Assembly: GCA_019359595.1 (NCBI GenBank)
Contig: JAHHGZ010000049.1
Span: 1-51,245 of the forward strand
DNA: 51,245 nucleotides
Origin: Cyanomargarita calcarea GSE-NOS-MK-12-04C
Lineage (GTDB): Bacteria > Cyanobacteriota > Cyanobacteriia > Cyanobacteriales > Nostocaceae
Direction of reading: 5' to 3'
Of this stretch, positions 26,428 to 35,388 are shown one piece after another. Both the position numbers and the translations under genes were made by a program. The notes below the pieces were generated by a model that saw only the letters and a list, made by a program, of their open reading frames with translations, was not told the origin of the DNA and did no database searches. Every line of letters begins with the position of its first letter. The first letter of the stretch is position 1.

Positions 26428-28407
26428 CTAGGCAAACATGCCGTCAATAATATCGCGGTAGCGTTCTGTTATAACGTGTCGGCGAATTTTTAACGTTTGC
26501 GTCATCATCCCATTCTCAATGGAAAATGGCTCAAGAATTAGTTGGAACGAGCCTATGCGGTCATCCGGTCGATAACCTGGACGATTTTGCACTTCCCGAT
26601 TCAACTCTTGCCGAAACAAATCCTGGATTATTTTACTCCCCAGGTGTATTTTTTGACTGGTTGTCTGAAGAACATTGTCATTTTTAATACATAGTTCTAG
26701 ATTCTGACTTTCTGCCCATTTTTCTAGAGCCTCGATATTAGGTACAATCAATGCACCAAGGCTGCGCTGGTCTTGCCCGACAAGCATAATCTGGTCGATG
26801 TAGGGCGATCGCAAGCTGGCATCTTCAATCGGTGTCGGCTCAATGTTTTCTCCATTGGTTAATACAATCGTATCTTTTGCCCGTCCGGTCAGCACTAAAT
26901 CATTTTGCTGTGTCACGAAACCCAAATCTCCGCTATCAAACCAACCTTCTGAATCAATTGCTTTGGCGGTGGCCTCTGGGTTTTGATAATAACCTTGCAT
27001 GATTTGCGGCCCTCGCAAGAGAACTAAGCCACGTTCTCCTATTGCCATCTCTTGGCGAGTTTCTGGGTCTACTATTTTAATCGATGTACTGGGTATCGGT
27101 TGTCCGGCAGAACCCCGTAAATTTCGCCAAGGACGACGGGCATGAGTTACAGGAGAAGTTTCGGTTAAGCCATAACCGACTAAAATGTCTACACCGACAA
27201 TCTCAAAAAAGTTATCAATATGCCTAGGAAGCGCACCACCACCGCTAATCATCTGTTTGATTCTTCCCCCTGTTGCTTCTCGTACTTTGCCATAAACCAG
27301 TTTTTCTGCCAACGCATGGAGGGGGGATAATGCTGATGCTTTCAGGCTCGCTGTGAGTCTCTCGGACGTTTTTGGGTATAGATTATCTAAACTCAATTCT
27401 TGTGCCAAGCGCCGTGCTTTAACGTACTTTTCACTAATATTCAGCAAAGAGTTTACCAGGCGCTGTTTCGAGGCTGATTGTTCGCGAAATTGCTTTTGCA
27501 CTCCTTCATAAATCGATTCCAACAGGCGCGGTACACATACTATGTAGTGGGGTTTAAATTCTTTTAAATCGAGCTTTACAGAGCGCAAATTCGTATAAAT
27601 CTGCGTGCAACCTTGAGAAAGCAAGAAGTACTCGCAACTCCGTTCGTAGCTGTGCCAAGTAGGAAGAATACTCAGGACAATATCTCCTGCTTCCGGCTGT
27701 ACAACTGCTCCAAGAGAATTAACTTGGTGCATTAAATTTCCGTGACTCAGCATCACACCTTTGGGTTTTCCCGTAGTTCCTGAAGTATAAATTAAAGTTG
27801 CTAAGGTATCGGGGGTTAACTCCACTGGTTCCAGATTATGCTGTGCCCCAATGGACATTAACTGCTGGAAGTTCAGCACTTTTATGCTTTCCTCTGTTGG
27901 AGGTGCTTCATCGGAAAGTAAGATTACCAATTCAATTGGTAAATCCTTCAAACCTTCGTACAGCTTATTCAGCGTTTTTAAATCTTCCACGACTAAAGCG
28001 TTGCTGCCACTATTCGCCAAAATAAATAGCAACTCTTCTCGTTCTGCCTGGGAACTACGCACCGCATTAGCTGCCCCAGCCATCATAATTCCTTGGTCGG
28101 CAATCAACCAACGAAGAGAATTATCTGCTATTAGGGAGATGCGCGAACCAGCTTTCACGGAAGACGCTTGCAAACCTATGGCAAATTGCTGAATTTTTTC
28201 CGCTAATTCAGTATAATTTAAAACACTCTCCAGTTTAGAATGAGGGTCGCGTAGAGCCACAACATTACCAACTCGCTTTGCTACCAACTGCCAAATTTCC
28301 GGAAGCGATCGCGCATTTGAATAATCAATCAAACGCTTTAATTCTAAACGTTCTTGGTCGTTGATATCTGGCAATAAAGAACTATAAGCCTGGGTTTTCG
28401 ACATCAC
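26428..28407 (-). CDS. aas: long-chain acyl-ACP/acyl-CoA synthetase
   Basis: The 659-residue ANL-superfamily enzyme activates fatty acids with ATP. The P-loop is LIYTSGTTGKPKGVMLSHGN, followed by the acyl-binding region, GYGLTETSPVTH (A5 motif), GWFDSGDLGFVTQQNDLVLTGR with its hinge Asp, and GENIEP; the Lys in MTQTLKIRR near the C-terminus fits the catalytic Lys. Cyanobacteria normally have one such enzyme, an acyl-ACP synthetase that recycles membrane fatty acids, hence the symbol; whether ACP or CoA is the acceptor cannot be read from the sequence. Confidence 0.85.
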   Translation of the reverse strand: MMSKTQAYSSLLPDINDQERLELKRLIDYSNARSLPEIWQLVAKRVGNVVALRDPHSKLESVLNYTELAEKIQQFAIGLQASSVKAGSRISLIADNSLRWLIADQGIMMAGAANAVRSSQAEREELLFILANSGSNALVVEDLKTLNKLYEGLKDLPIELVILLSDEAPPTEESIKVLNFQQLMSIGAQHNLEPVELTPDTLATLIYTSGTTGKPKGVMLSHGNLMHQVNSLGAVVQPEAGDIVLSILPTWHSYERSCEYFLLSQGCTQIYTNLRSVKLDLKEFKPHYIVCVPRLLESIYEGVQKQFREQSASKQRLVNSLLNISEKYVKARRLAQELSLDNLYPKTSERLTASLKASALSPLHALAEKLVYGKVREATGGRIKQMISGGGALPRHIDNFFEIVGVDILVGYGLTETSPVTHARRPWRNLRGSAGQPIPSTSIKIVDPETRQEMAIGERGLVLLRGPQIMQGYYQNPEATAKAIDSEGWFDSGDLGFVTQQNDLVLTGRAKDTIVLTNGENIEPTPIEDASLRSPYIDQIMLVGQDQRSLGALIVPNIEALEKWAESQNLELCIKNDNVLQTTSQKIHLGSKIIQDLFRQELNREVQNRPGYRPDDRIGSFQLILEPFSIENGMMTQTLKIRRHVITERYRDIIDGMFA

Positions 28408-28667
28408 ACGTTACCTACTACTTTTAAATCTATTTTGCTTCTTTAGAGATTCCACCATCAAGTTAAAATAGCCTATTTCCACAAGACACAGTTACGAATG
28501 CCTCTCACAAGCTTGATGGTTGAATCGATATATTACTTTTAACTTATGGTAAACTCAAGTTATATAGACATAAAACAATGCATTGTCTATCTTTTCTTCT
28601 GCTTCCATAAATTGTCCGCTTGGTGAAAAACAGCAACTACCTATTTTCATTCATACAGTGATTACCT

Positions 28668-28913
28668 ATGGCTTTAACGGATGCTTTATTTCTCACTTTA
28701 GTTAATGTCGCTGCTTGCTTGACTTTCCCAAAAGTGTTATCTATAATCACAGGTCATGAAGTCAAGCGGATTAAGCCATTACAAAAAGTGTCGAGTTCGC
28801 GAAAAGCAAGAGGTGAACTAACAACTTTTCCTTATTGCACATCTTATGCATTGACACAAGCACCATCATGTAAATTCAGCCCAAATTTCTGTAATAGATG
28901 TTCTCCGAATTGA
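28668..28913 (+). CDS. small hypothetical protein
   Basis: The 81-residue frame starts MALTDALFLTLVNVAACLTF, a likely membrane or signal helix, followed by a basic segment (EVKRIKPLQKVSSSRKARGE) and a Cys/Ser-rich end. A 13-bp palindromic hairpin lies 35 bases beyond the stop. The start looks like a real small cyanobacterial protein, but the C-terminal part has a composition I would not defend. Confidence 0.4.
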   Translation: MALTDALFLTLVNVAACLTFPKVLSIITGHEVKRIKPLQKVSSSRKARGELTTFPYCTSYALTQAPSCKFSPNFCNRCSPN

Positions 28914-28947
28914 TCTTTGTAAGTAGGTAAGGGGGAATATTTATAAT

Positions 28948-28985
28948 AGGTTGCTTAAGCGTTGGGGGGTATGCTTAAGCAACCT
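28948..28985. repeat. perfect 13-bp inverted repeat, possible terminator
   Basis: AGGTTGCTTAAGC and its exact complement flank a 12-base G-rich loop. There is no clear T run, so it may be a terminator for the small gene upstream, a processing site or a dispersed element. The rest of 28,914-29,255 shows only HIP1 and an AT-rich stretch before the Uma2 gene. Confidence 0.5.
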
Positions 28986-29255
28986 AAAGTATTAGGTATT
29001 GTGAAAACTCAAGCTGACACTGTTTCCATCCTTTGTAATGAGTTTATGTATGAATTTGTGATGAGAGAGGCGTTCGCTTTTTGTAGTGAGGGGTGATTTG
29101 CTTCGCACCGCTGACGCGATCGCTTTGATGAGGAAATTTTAATAAGAGTAATTTTCGTAACTTCCCCGTCAGCCAAATATTATGAAGATGCAATTTTAGA
29201 TTTAGACATCCCGCTCGTGAGTTAAGATAGGATTAATCACTACAGGTAATTAACT

Positions 29256-29732
29256 ATGAGATGGGAAGAAGTTTGTGAACATAAACAGTTACAAGATTTA
29301 CCCTTCAAGATTGAATTAAATAAATGGGGGCAAATCGTAATGAGTCCAGTAAAGATTAAACATTCTTTTTATCAAGGAAGAATCCAACGTCTATTAGAAT
29401 CTTTATTGAATACTGGGGAAGTGATGCCAGAATGTGCAATCAATACATCAGATGGGGTTAAAGTTGCTGATGTCGTCTGGTGTTCAGAGAACCGATTTGA
29501 TAAAATTCAAGATGAAGTATCAGCGTCTATTGCACCAGAAATTTGTATAGAAGTTAAATCCGCTGGCAACTCGTTGGATGAAATTGAATTCAAGAAAAAA
29601 TTATATTTAGAAGCTCAAGCTGTTGAAGTATGGTTATGTAATGAACAAGGTCAAATAAAATTTTATAATAAACAAGGTGAATTAGCGCAATCTTTGTTAG
29701 TTCCTGACTTTCTTAAGCAAATTAAACGGTAA
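29256..29732 (+). CDS. Uma2-family putative endonuclease (second type)
   Basis: The 158-residue protein has the Uma2 core. MSPVKIKHSFYQGRIQRLLE is the helix with the early His/Tyr, VADVVWCSENRF and PEICIEVKSAGNSLDEIE give the D...ExK-like motif (here EVK, so the Lys is present), and YLEAQAVEVWLCNEQGQI ends the fold. It differs clearly from the Uma2 protein at 19.5-20.1 kb. It appears complete and stands alone. Confidence 0.8.
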   Translation: MRWEEVCEHKQLQDLPFKIELNKWGQIVMSPVKIKHSFYQGRIQRLLESLLNTGEVMPECAINTSDGVKVADVVWCSENRFDKIQDEVSASIAPEICIEVKSAGNSLDEIEFKKKLYLEAQAVEVWLCNEQGQIKFYNKQGELAQSLLVPDFLKQIKR

Positions 29733-30179
29733 TTAAGGTTTTTTTGCTATTTGGTGTAGATTGTGAGATGCGATTAAAGCAAGCGTGCGTAAGAAGATTT
29801 CAGGCAAACGCATCTAAGCTGTGATGTTTATTTATAATATCAGCCATATTCTTGTTACTTTTCTTTGCGACGAGTCCGTCTACCCTTCGGCATGAGAGTT
29901 GACCTTTTAATTTGTCTTTGCATATCTCACTATTGACAATAAGACTTATTCCAATTGTAGTATAATGATTCTCGTTACATAGCATATTACTAAAATTTAA
30001 TCTAAGCGTTCGCGATACATTTGTCTATATATAGTCTTACTTATTAGTTATGAGTTCTTAAAATAATAGTTAAAAAAAAGCATACTAATGGTAAATTAAT
30101 TGAGAATAGTTTTTAATAAAATGTGCTTGTAGAAAAGCACACTATCGCCGATAACAAAAAATTAGTGTGAGGGAAAACA
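29733..30179. other. intergenic region before the porin gene
   Basis: This AT-rich spacer should hold the porin promoter. AGTGTGAGGGAAAACA before the ATG offers a GAGG ribosome site. I do not see a confident Fur box or RNA gene. Confidence 0.45.
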
Positions 30180-31811
30180 ATGCAAAGATTCTGGAACTCT
30201 CTGTTGGTCAGTCCAGCACTTTTTTGTGCAATGCTAGTTGTTGGTGGTGCAGCAGTTGCAAGTGAAATACCAACACCCGAAGCTGAAAATATACCTTCTT
30301 TCAATGCAATGGCACAAGTAACATCTGTGTCTCAGTTGTCAGACGTACAACCAACAGACTGGGCCTTTCAAGCATTGCAATCGCTGGTGGAGCGCTACGG
30401 GTGTATTGCAGGATACCCAAATGGCACATTTCGCGGAAATCGGGCGATGACGCGATATGAATTTGCTGCGGGTTTAAATGCTTGTTTAAATCGTGTCGGT
30501 GAATTGATTGCAACCGCTACCGATGGTTTGGTGAGTAAGCAAGATATAGCGAGAATTCAAAAGCTGCAAGAACAATTTGCCCCAGAACTAGCAACATTAC
30601 GGGGTCGAGTGGATGCAGTGGAAGCGAAAACTGCCCAGTTGGAAGCCAATCGATTTTCAACCACTACTAAACTACAAGGACAAGTTGTCGGAGTTATTAG
30701 CGATGTATTGAGTGGTCAAAGAGTTAACGAAGAGGAAATCACCGACAATAATACAACTCTGGGGGTGCGAGCCCGTATCGAATTAGTAAGCAGTTTCACA
30801 GGTCAAGATACACTCTTCACCAGAATCCAGGCTAATAATATTGTTACCCCTAACATTGGCACGAACGAAGGAAACCTATTCTTTGCCAGTGGCAATAGTG
30901 GTGCAGAAGCTAACACTAATGCCTCTATCGATGCACTATGGTATGGATTTCCCCTTGGTAAAGATACTCAGGTGAAAGTGTTTGCGAATGCAGCCGCAGC
31001 AGATGACCTTGCCAGCACAATCAATATATTTGACGGAGACGGTGCATTTGGGGCTTTGTCTACCTTTGGCACTCGCAACCCCATTTATGGTCAAACAAAT
31101 GGTGCAGGGTTGGGAATCACCCACGATTTTGGGGATAAATTGGCACTAAGTTTAGGTTATTTGGCAGCTTCACCTAATGACCCCAGTCAAGGAAGTGGGT
31201 TATTTAATGGTTCATACGGTGCGTTGGCACAGCTAACCCTTAAACCAAGCGATCGCATCTCTATAGGTTTAACTTACATCAATTCCTACAAACAGGGACT
31301 ACTCACTGGTAGTAATAGGGCTACTTTTAACGTTGGAGAGACTATACAAGCCGGTGATAGTGCAGGAGAAATTACACAAACCCTCTCTGACATCGCATCT
31401 AGCAGTAATTCCTACGGTATTGAAGCATCTATAGGCCTGAGCGATAACTTTGTCTTAGGTGGTTGGGCTGGATACACCAATACTCGAACCCTTGCTACAA
31501 CAGCAGGCTTTCCTAACCGTGGGGAAGTTGATATTTGGAATTATGCAGTCACTCTCGGCTTTCCCGACCTTGGTAAAAAAGGTAACTTAGCTGGCATAAT
31601 TCTGGGGATGGAACCTAAAGTTACAAGTTCCAGCATTCAAGGATTAGACAAAGACAGAGATACTTCCTATCACGTTGAGGCGTTTTACCAGTACAAAGTC
31701 AGCGACAATATCACTATTACCCCTGGAGTTATCTGGCTCACAGCACCAGACCATAATAATAATAATGACGATGTTGTCATTGGGGCATTGAGGACTACCT
31801 TTAGTTTCTAG
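30180..31811 (+). CDS. SLH-domain outer-membrane porin (iron-uptake porin type)
   Basis: The 543-residue protein has a signal peptide (to about residue 28, GGAAVASE) and an SLH domain (VQPTDWAFQALQSLVERYGC to TRYEFAAGLNACL, about 59-106) that anchors to peptidoglycan-linked polymer. A short coiled coil (EQFAPELATLRGRVDAVEAK) leads into an OprB-like beta barrel of amphipathic strands ending in a terminal Phe (RTTFSF), as outer-membrane proteins do. Family members include cyanobacterial iron-stress porins; the ion preference here is an inference. A hairpin with T runs lies 62 bases downstream. Confidence 0.88.
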   Translation: MQRFWNSLLVSPALFCAMLVVGGAAVASEIPTPEAENIPSFNAMAQVTSVSQLSDVQPTDWAFQALQSLVERYGCIAGYPNGTFRGNRAMTRYEFAAGLNACLNRVGELIATATDGLVSKQDIARIQKLQEQFAPELATLRGRVDAVEAKTAQLEANRFSTTTKLQGQVVGVISDVLSGQRVNEEEITDNNTTLGVRARIELVSSFTGQDTLFTRIQANNIVTPNIGTNEGNLFFASGNSGAEANTNASIDALWYGFPLGKDTQVKVFANAAAADDLASTINIFDGDGAFGALSTFGTRNPIYGQTNGAGLGITHDFGDKLALSLGYLAASPNDPSQGSGLFNGSYGALAQLTLKPSDRISIGLTYINSYKQGLLTGSNRATFNVGETIQAGDSAGEITQTLSDIASSSNSYGIEASIGLSDNFVLGGWAGYTNTRTLATTAGFPNRGEVDIWNYAVTLGFPDLGKKGNLAGIILGMEPKVTSSSIQGLDKDRDTSYHVEAFYQYKVSDNITITPGVIWLTAPDHNNNNDDVVIGALRTTFSF

Positions 31812-31872
31812 TTCTAATTAAGTGCGAATATTCTACGGCTTCTCACACACATAACATCGCCTATATTTAAGG

Positions 31873-31912
31873 CAAGACGCAAAATTTTTTTTAGCGTTTT
31901 TGTCTTTTTTAC
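31873..31912 (+). terminator. possible terminator of the porin gene
   Basis: AAGACGCAAAA, a T-rich loop, and TTTTTGTCTT followed by more T form an A/T-rich imperfect hairpin soon after the porin stop. Confidence 0.4.
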
Positions 31913-32008
31913 GTGAAAATACTAGAACTACCATGTATAATGGAATTATTCGCTTAACAAACAAAATAATTAATCTGGGTACAGGTTAAAGTCATAAAAA
32001 TAATAAAA

Positions 32009-32036
32009 GACCAGCCTACCACAGCTGGTCTGGAAG
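32009..32036. terminator. hairpin with short T run
   Basis: GACCAGC and GCTGGTC (7 bp, 8-base loop) are followed by GGAAGAATTTTTC. It could be a second terminator after the porin gene or belong to an unseen small RNA. I see nothing else in 31,812-32,235. Confidence 0.35.
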
Positions 32037-32235
32037 AATTTTTCTTCGCGTTGTCTTCTCGATAGAGTCAAGCCAATTCTCAGCGTTCCCAAAACGCAGC
32101 AGGCAATCTTTCTTAACAATATTGTAACAGTCAACACAGATTTTTTGTCTAGTTTTCTCAAAAAAAAGATATTGCTTTAATAAATTAGCCTCTATCTTTA
32201 AGAATAGTTTAATTTGCTAGAAATTGTTAGTGGTT

Positions 32236-32301
32236 AGTTGTTTACTCCTAACTCCCTAACTCCTAACTCCTAACTCCTAACTCCTAACTCCTAACTCCCT
32301 A
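32236..32301. repeat. heptamer array (CTAACTC) running into the end of rqcH
   Basis: Tandem CTAACTC/CCTAACT units include the last eight codons and the stop of the minus-strand gene next to it. Confidence 0.8.
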
Positions 32302-34019
32302 ACCAATCGCGGTTGTCCCCAAAGAATACGTTCTTGTTTGTAAATCACAATTCCTGGTTTTGCACCCTTGGGTTTGTAAAGGTGCTTTGGTTGAGTGTAA
32401 ACTATTGGTACTTGGTCACTTTGACGGGCGCGGCTGTAGTACGCTGCGAGATTGGCAGCATATTGTAAATCAGCTTCTTCTGCAAAAGCACCCGGTGTGA
32501 GACGCAACAGCAAATGACTTCCAGGTATTTCTTGTGCGTGAAACCACAAATCATAATCCCCAGCTACCCTCCAAGTCAATTGGTCGTTTTGGCGGTTGTT
32601 GCGTCCAATTAAGACTTCAAACCCACTGGGAGAGCGGTAACGATAAAAGTTTGTGCTACCATCGATTTCTAAAGTACTGCGGCTGCGGTATTCTGGGTCA
32701 TCTAGATACTTTTGTTGTACTAACTCCTCACGAATTTCCTCTAAAGCTTCTAAATCCTCTGGTGTTTGGTAGTTATCTATCTGAGAAATAGCAGCTTCCA
32801 CTTGTTCTAGATAGTCAATCTCAGCTTTGACTTCAGCTAGTAGAGGCTCAACAGCAGTGCGGGCACGTTTGAGTTTTTGGTTCTGTTTGTAAAAACTTTG
32901 GGCATTTTGCACCGCATTTTTATCTGGTGCTAAGGCGATCGCGATTGGTTTACCAGTTTCAAAATCTGCCAGAGTAATTTTTTGCATCCCTGGTTGCCAT
33001 TCTTGCAAATACGCCATTAACAAGTCTGCTTTTTGGCGATATTCATCTGCATTATCTGACTGCTGCAAGCGATCTGAAAAAGTTTTTCCTTTGAGGCGCA
33101 ATTTTTCTAAAATATTATTAAGCTTCTGAGTCAACTGATGCCGCAGTTGAGAAAATATCTGTAGGTTGAGCTGGTCAGTGTAGTAGCGGTTGAGTATTTC
33201 TTGGATAGTTTTTACTGGTTCAACCGCACCCCAAGGTAGGACAGTGTATCCTGTTTTTGTCCAAGCGGGGTAAAAGTTATCGGATTCTAAAGCTTCCAGC
33301 CATTCTTGCCAACGTTGAAACAAGAAGAGCCAATCTTCTGGTTTGAGGGTATCTGTATTTGCTTCTGAATCTAATCCTGCTGCTTGCGCCATCAACTCTA
33401 GCAGTACTGGAGACAAACCGCGATAAGTTTTCAACAACTGACGCTTAATCGCACCTGGAACTAAACTTACCCGTTCTTGCCAGCGTTCTTGGGATTCGTT
33501 CAAACTGGGTATAGCTGCAGTTTGATTTGGTGGTGTTTCATAAGATTGTCCGGTGAGGAGAGTCCGGACACTGGATTTTTGCTGACCAACTTGATGGGCA
33601 ACGGTAATAATCTGATTGTTAGCGTCGGTAAGAATGACATTGCTGAATTTGCCCATAATTTCCACATACAGGTGATACAGTGCGGACTCACCCGGACGAC
33701 GAGCAAATTGTAAATCAATAACACGTTCCCAAGGTGCGATCGCCTGAATTTCTACCAAAGCCAAACCACCCAACTGATGTACTAGCTGTTGGCTAAAAGT
33801 AAAAGTGTCAGGCGATCGCGGTGGTGGTGAGCCTATGTGAATGCGTGCCCCTTGGGGATGCCAAGATATTTCTAGCCAACCCCGAGTTTTCAGAGTGCGT
33901 AATGCGATCGCAATAGTATAGCGATCGCGCTGATAAACTTGCTCTAAACGTGATGGTAACCAGCCAGTACGTATTTCACTACAAGCGGCTGTCAGAGTGG
34001 TAAAGTCAACTGGTTGCAA
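32277..34019 (-). CDS. rqcH: NFACT-family protein RqcH (Rqc2/fibronectin-binding type)
   Basis: The 580-residue protein matches bacterial RqcH, which binds stalled 50S-peptidyl-tRNA and adds Ala tails. NFACT-N runs from QPVDFTTLTAACSEIR (with TGWLPSRLEQVYQ, YVEIMGKFSNVILTD, TLLTGQSYETPP). A long coiled coil sits in the middle (about 290-430), and NFACT-R at the end has GFEVLIGRNNRQNDQLTWR, DLWFHAQEIPGSHLLLR and AAYYSRARQSDQVPIVYT. The best start is TTG at 34,019, as the family begins MQPVDF; no ATG is nearby. The last eight residues are encoded by the heptamer repeat, so the natural C-terminus has been replaced or trimmed. Confidence 0.87.
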   Translation of the reverse strand: MQPVDFTTLTAACSEIRTGWLPSRLEQVYQRDRYTIAIALRTLKTRGWLEISWHPQGARIHIGSPPPRSPDTFTFSQQLVHQLGGLALVEIQAIAPWERVIDLQFARRPGESALYHLYVEIMGKFSNVILTDANNQIITVAHQVGQQKSSVRTLLTGQSYETPPNQTAAIPSLNESQERWQERVSLVPGAIKRQLLKTYRGLSPVLLELMAQAAGLDSEANTDTLKPEDWLFLFQRWQEWLEALESDNFYPAWTKTGYTVLPWGAVEPVKTIQEILNRYYTDQLNLQIFSQLRHQLTQKLNNILEKLRLKGKTFSDRLQQSDNADEYRQKADLLMAYLQEWQPGMQKITLADFETGKPIAIALAPDKNAVQNAQSFYKQNQKLKRARTAVEPLLAEVKAEIDYLEQVEAAISQIDNYQTPEDLEALEEIREELVQQKYLDDPEYRSRSTLEIDGSTNFYRYRSPSGFEVLIGRNNRQNDQLTWRVAGDYDLWFHAQEIPGSHLLLRLTPGAFAEEADLQYAANLAAYYSRARQSDQVPIVYTQPKHLYKPKGAKPGIVIYKQERILWGQPRLVRELGVRS

Positions 34020-34083
34020 AACAAATAATTCTTGACGAACAAGCTGTGATGGTAAGTATAGCTTTAATTATTGATTAAAAGCA

Positions 34084-34122
34084 GTCATATGCACGCCAAT
34101 TGGAAATCAGCGTGTATATGAC
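34084..34122 (-). terminator. terminator hairpin of the PEP-CTERM gene
   Basis: GTCATATGCACGC (34,084-34,096) pairs with GCGTGTATATGAC (34,110-34,122), 13 bp with one wobble. It lies 18 bases after the stop codon of the minus-strand gene at 34,140; the following minus-strand sequence has only a short T stretch. Confidence 0.6.
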
Positions 34123-34139
34123 CGTTTATCGGTTTTTTC

Positions 34140-34949
34140 TTAAAGGATTGCGGCTTTGTTTCTTTTACTGTAACGTGCGCCGACAAGTCCAGCCACGAAG
34201 ATAGCACCCAACATTCCAGGTTCAGGTACTTTTCTCTTTTGAGGAGTGTTACCAACTTTAATTTGATAAGCCAAGTTTGAACGGGAAGGTGTTGTACCTG
34301 CCCAACTCATCGCTGCTTTGCCTGTAAGCTTGAATCCAGAGGATATGCCACTGAGTTGAGCATAGTCTGTGTCGCTGGTGGTTGCACCTGAAGAAGACAA
34401 ACTGTTAATAGTCTTTCCTTGGGTGGTTCCTTTTTCAAATAATAAAAGGTTACTCAACCCGACAAAGTTATCTTTGTTTGAATTGCTACCATCTGTGCTA
34501 TCTCTTTGTGCAAAAGTGCGGAGGAAAATATCTGTCACTTCACCGCTAAAAGAAGTGTTACTCAGCAATTGCTCCCCAACTGTATAGTTAATTTGACTTC
34601 CTGTATATTCCAGCGCAAAGTCTACCAAGCTACCACTAACCCAAGTGCGATCGCCTTTCGCTATAGTCGTAGCATCTGTCAAAGTACCATCAGGCTTGGG
34701 TGTAATCGGTGTATTGATACCAAATTCTTGCTCTCCATTACCTCCTAAGCCATTATTCCCAATACGACCTTCGGCAACGAATGATTCTGTAAATTCTCCC
34801 TTCCGAAGTATATCCTCAAACTCCGTGTCAGTAAGGTTGGTTCTATCAACGGGGTTAAAAGCTTTAACCTGATTTGGTGCTATAAACAACCCACTGACAG
34901 CTAATCCTAAAACAATAAAAGATTTGTGCTTATTTATGAAAGAAAGCAT
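34140..34949 (-). CDS. PEP-CTERM sorting-domain secreted protein
   Basis: The 269-residue protein has a signal peptide (about 1-30, ending NQVKAF) and a Gly/Ser/Thr/Asn-rich extracellular domain. The C-terminal sorting signal is VPEPGMLGAIFVAGLVGARY followed by SKRNK: the PEP motif, a hydrophobic helix and basic residues recognised by exosortase. It should be exported and anchored or released at the surface, often linked to exopolysaccharide. No exosortase gene is in the window. The mature domain's role is unknown. Confidence 0.85.
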   Translation of the reverse strand: MLSFINKHKSFIVLGLAVSGLFIAPNQVKAFNPVDRTNLTDTEFEDILRKGEFTESFVAEGRIGNNGLGGNGEQEFGINTPITPKPDGTLTDATTIAKGDRTWVSGSLVDFALEYTGSQINYTVGEQLLSNTSFSGEVTDIFLRTFAQRDSTDGSNSNKDNFVGLSNLLLFEKGTTQGKTINSLSSSGATTSDTDYAQLSGISSGFKLTGKAAMSWAGTTPSRSNLAYQIKVGNTPQKRKVPEPGMLGAIFVAGLVGARYSKRNKAAIL

Positions 34950-35388
34950 TGTATTTCCTGGAAAATGCTGTTACTTAGATTGATTGTAAATAATATCAAC
35001 GAATATTTACATACTGGCATTTAAACGGTATAATTAATAGCTAATTCTTGCTCAAACAATTAAAAGTATACTAATAATATCAATCAAGTCAATGAGCGTA
35101 GGGATTTTAAAATTGGATTTTGCCGATGGCGATAAAAAAAGGTTATATTTTGCAGAAGCTTTGATTAGTAATAAAGTTTTTGCATTATCTACGTAAAATA
35201 CTTAAATCATCATTTCAGCCACACTAGTATTTATACGTAGAATTGTTAGTGAACTGAGAAGTAAGTGCTTGCGTTATGTCGCTATTAGAATGAGCAATCA
35301 ATAATTAGCCGAGCGTTCATAGGAAAACTTTGATGGATAATAAATAATACCCGTGCATTCAGTTATCCATCAAAGTTACTCTAATGGA
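34950..35388. other. intergenic region upstream of the PEP-CTERM gene
   Basis: This AT-rich spacer contains the promoter region of the PEP-CTERM gene and the 3' end of the glycosyltransferase transcript. The hyphenated pair ACTTTGATGGATAA...TTATCCATCAAAGT at about 35,328-35,376 could form a terminator-like hairpin just past the glycosyltransferase stop. Confidence 0.45.

Noticed and set aside
31970-32161. 63-codon minus-strand ORF after the porin gene
   Set aside because: It runs through a terminator-like hairpin and shows no protein features.
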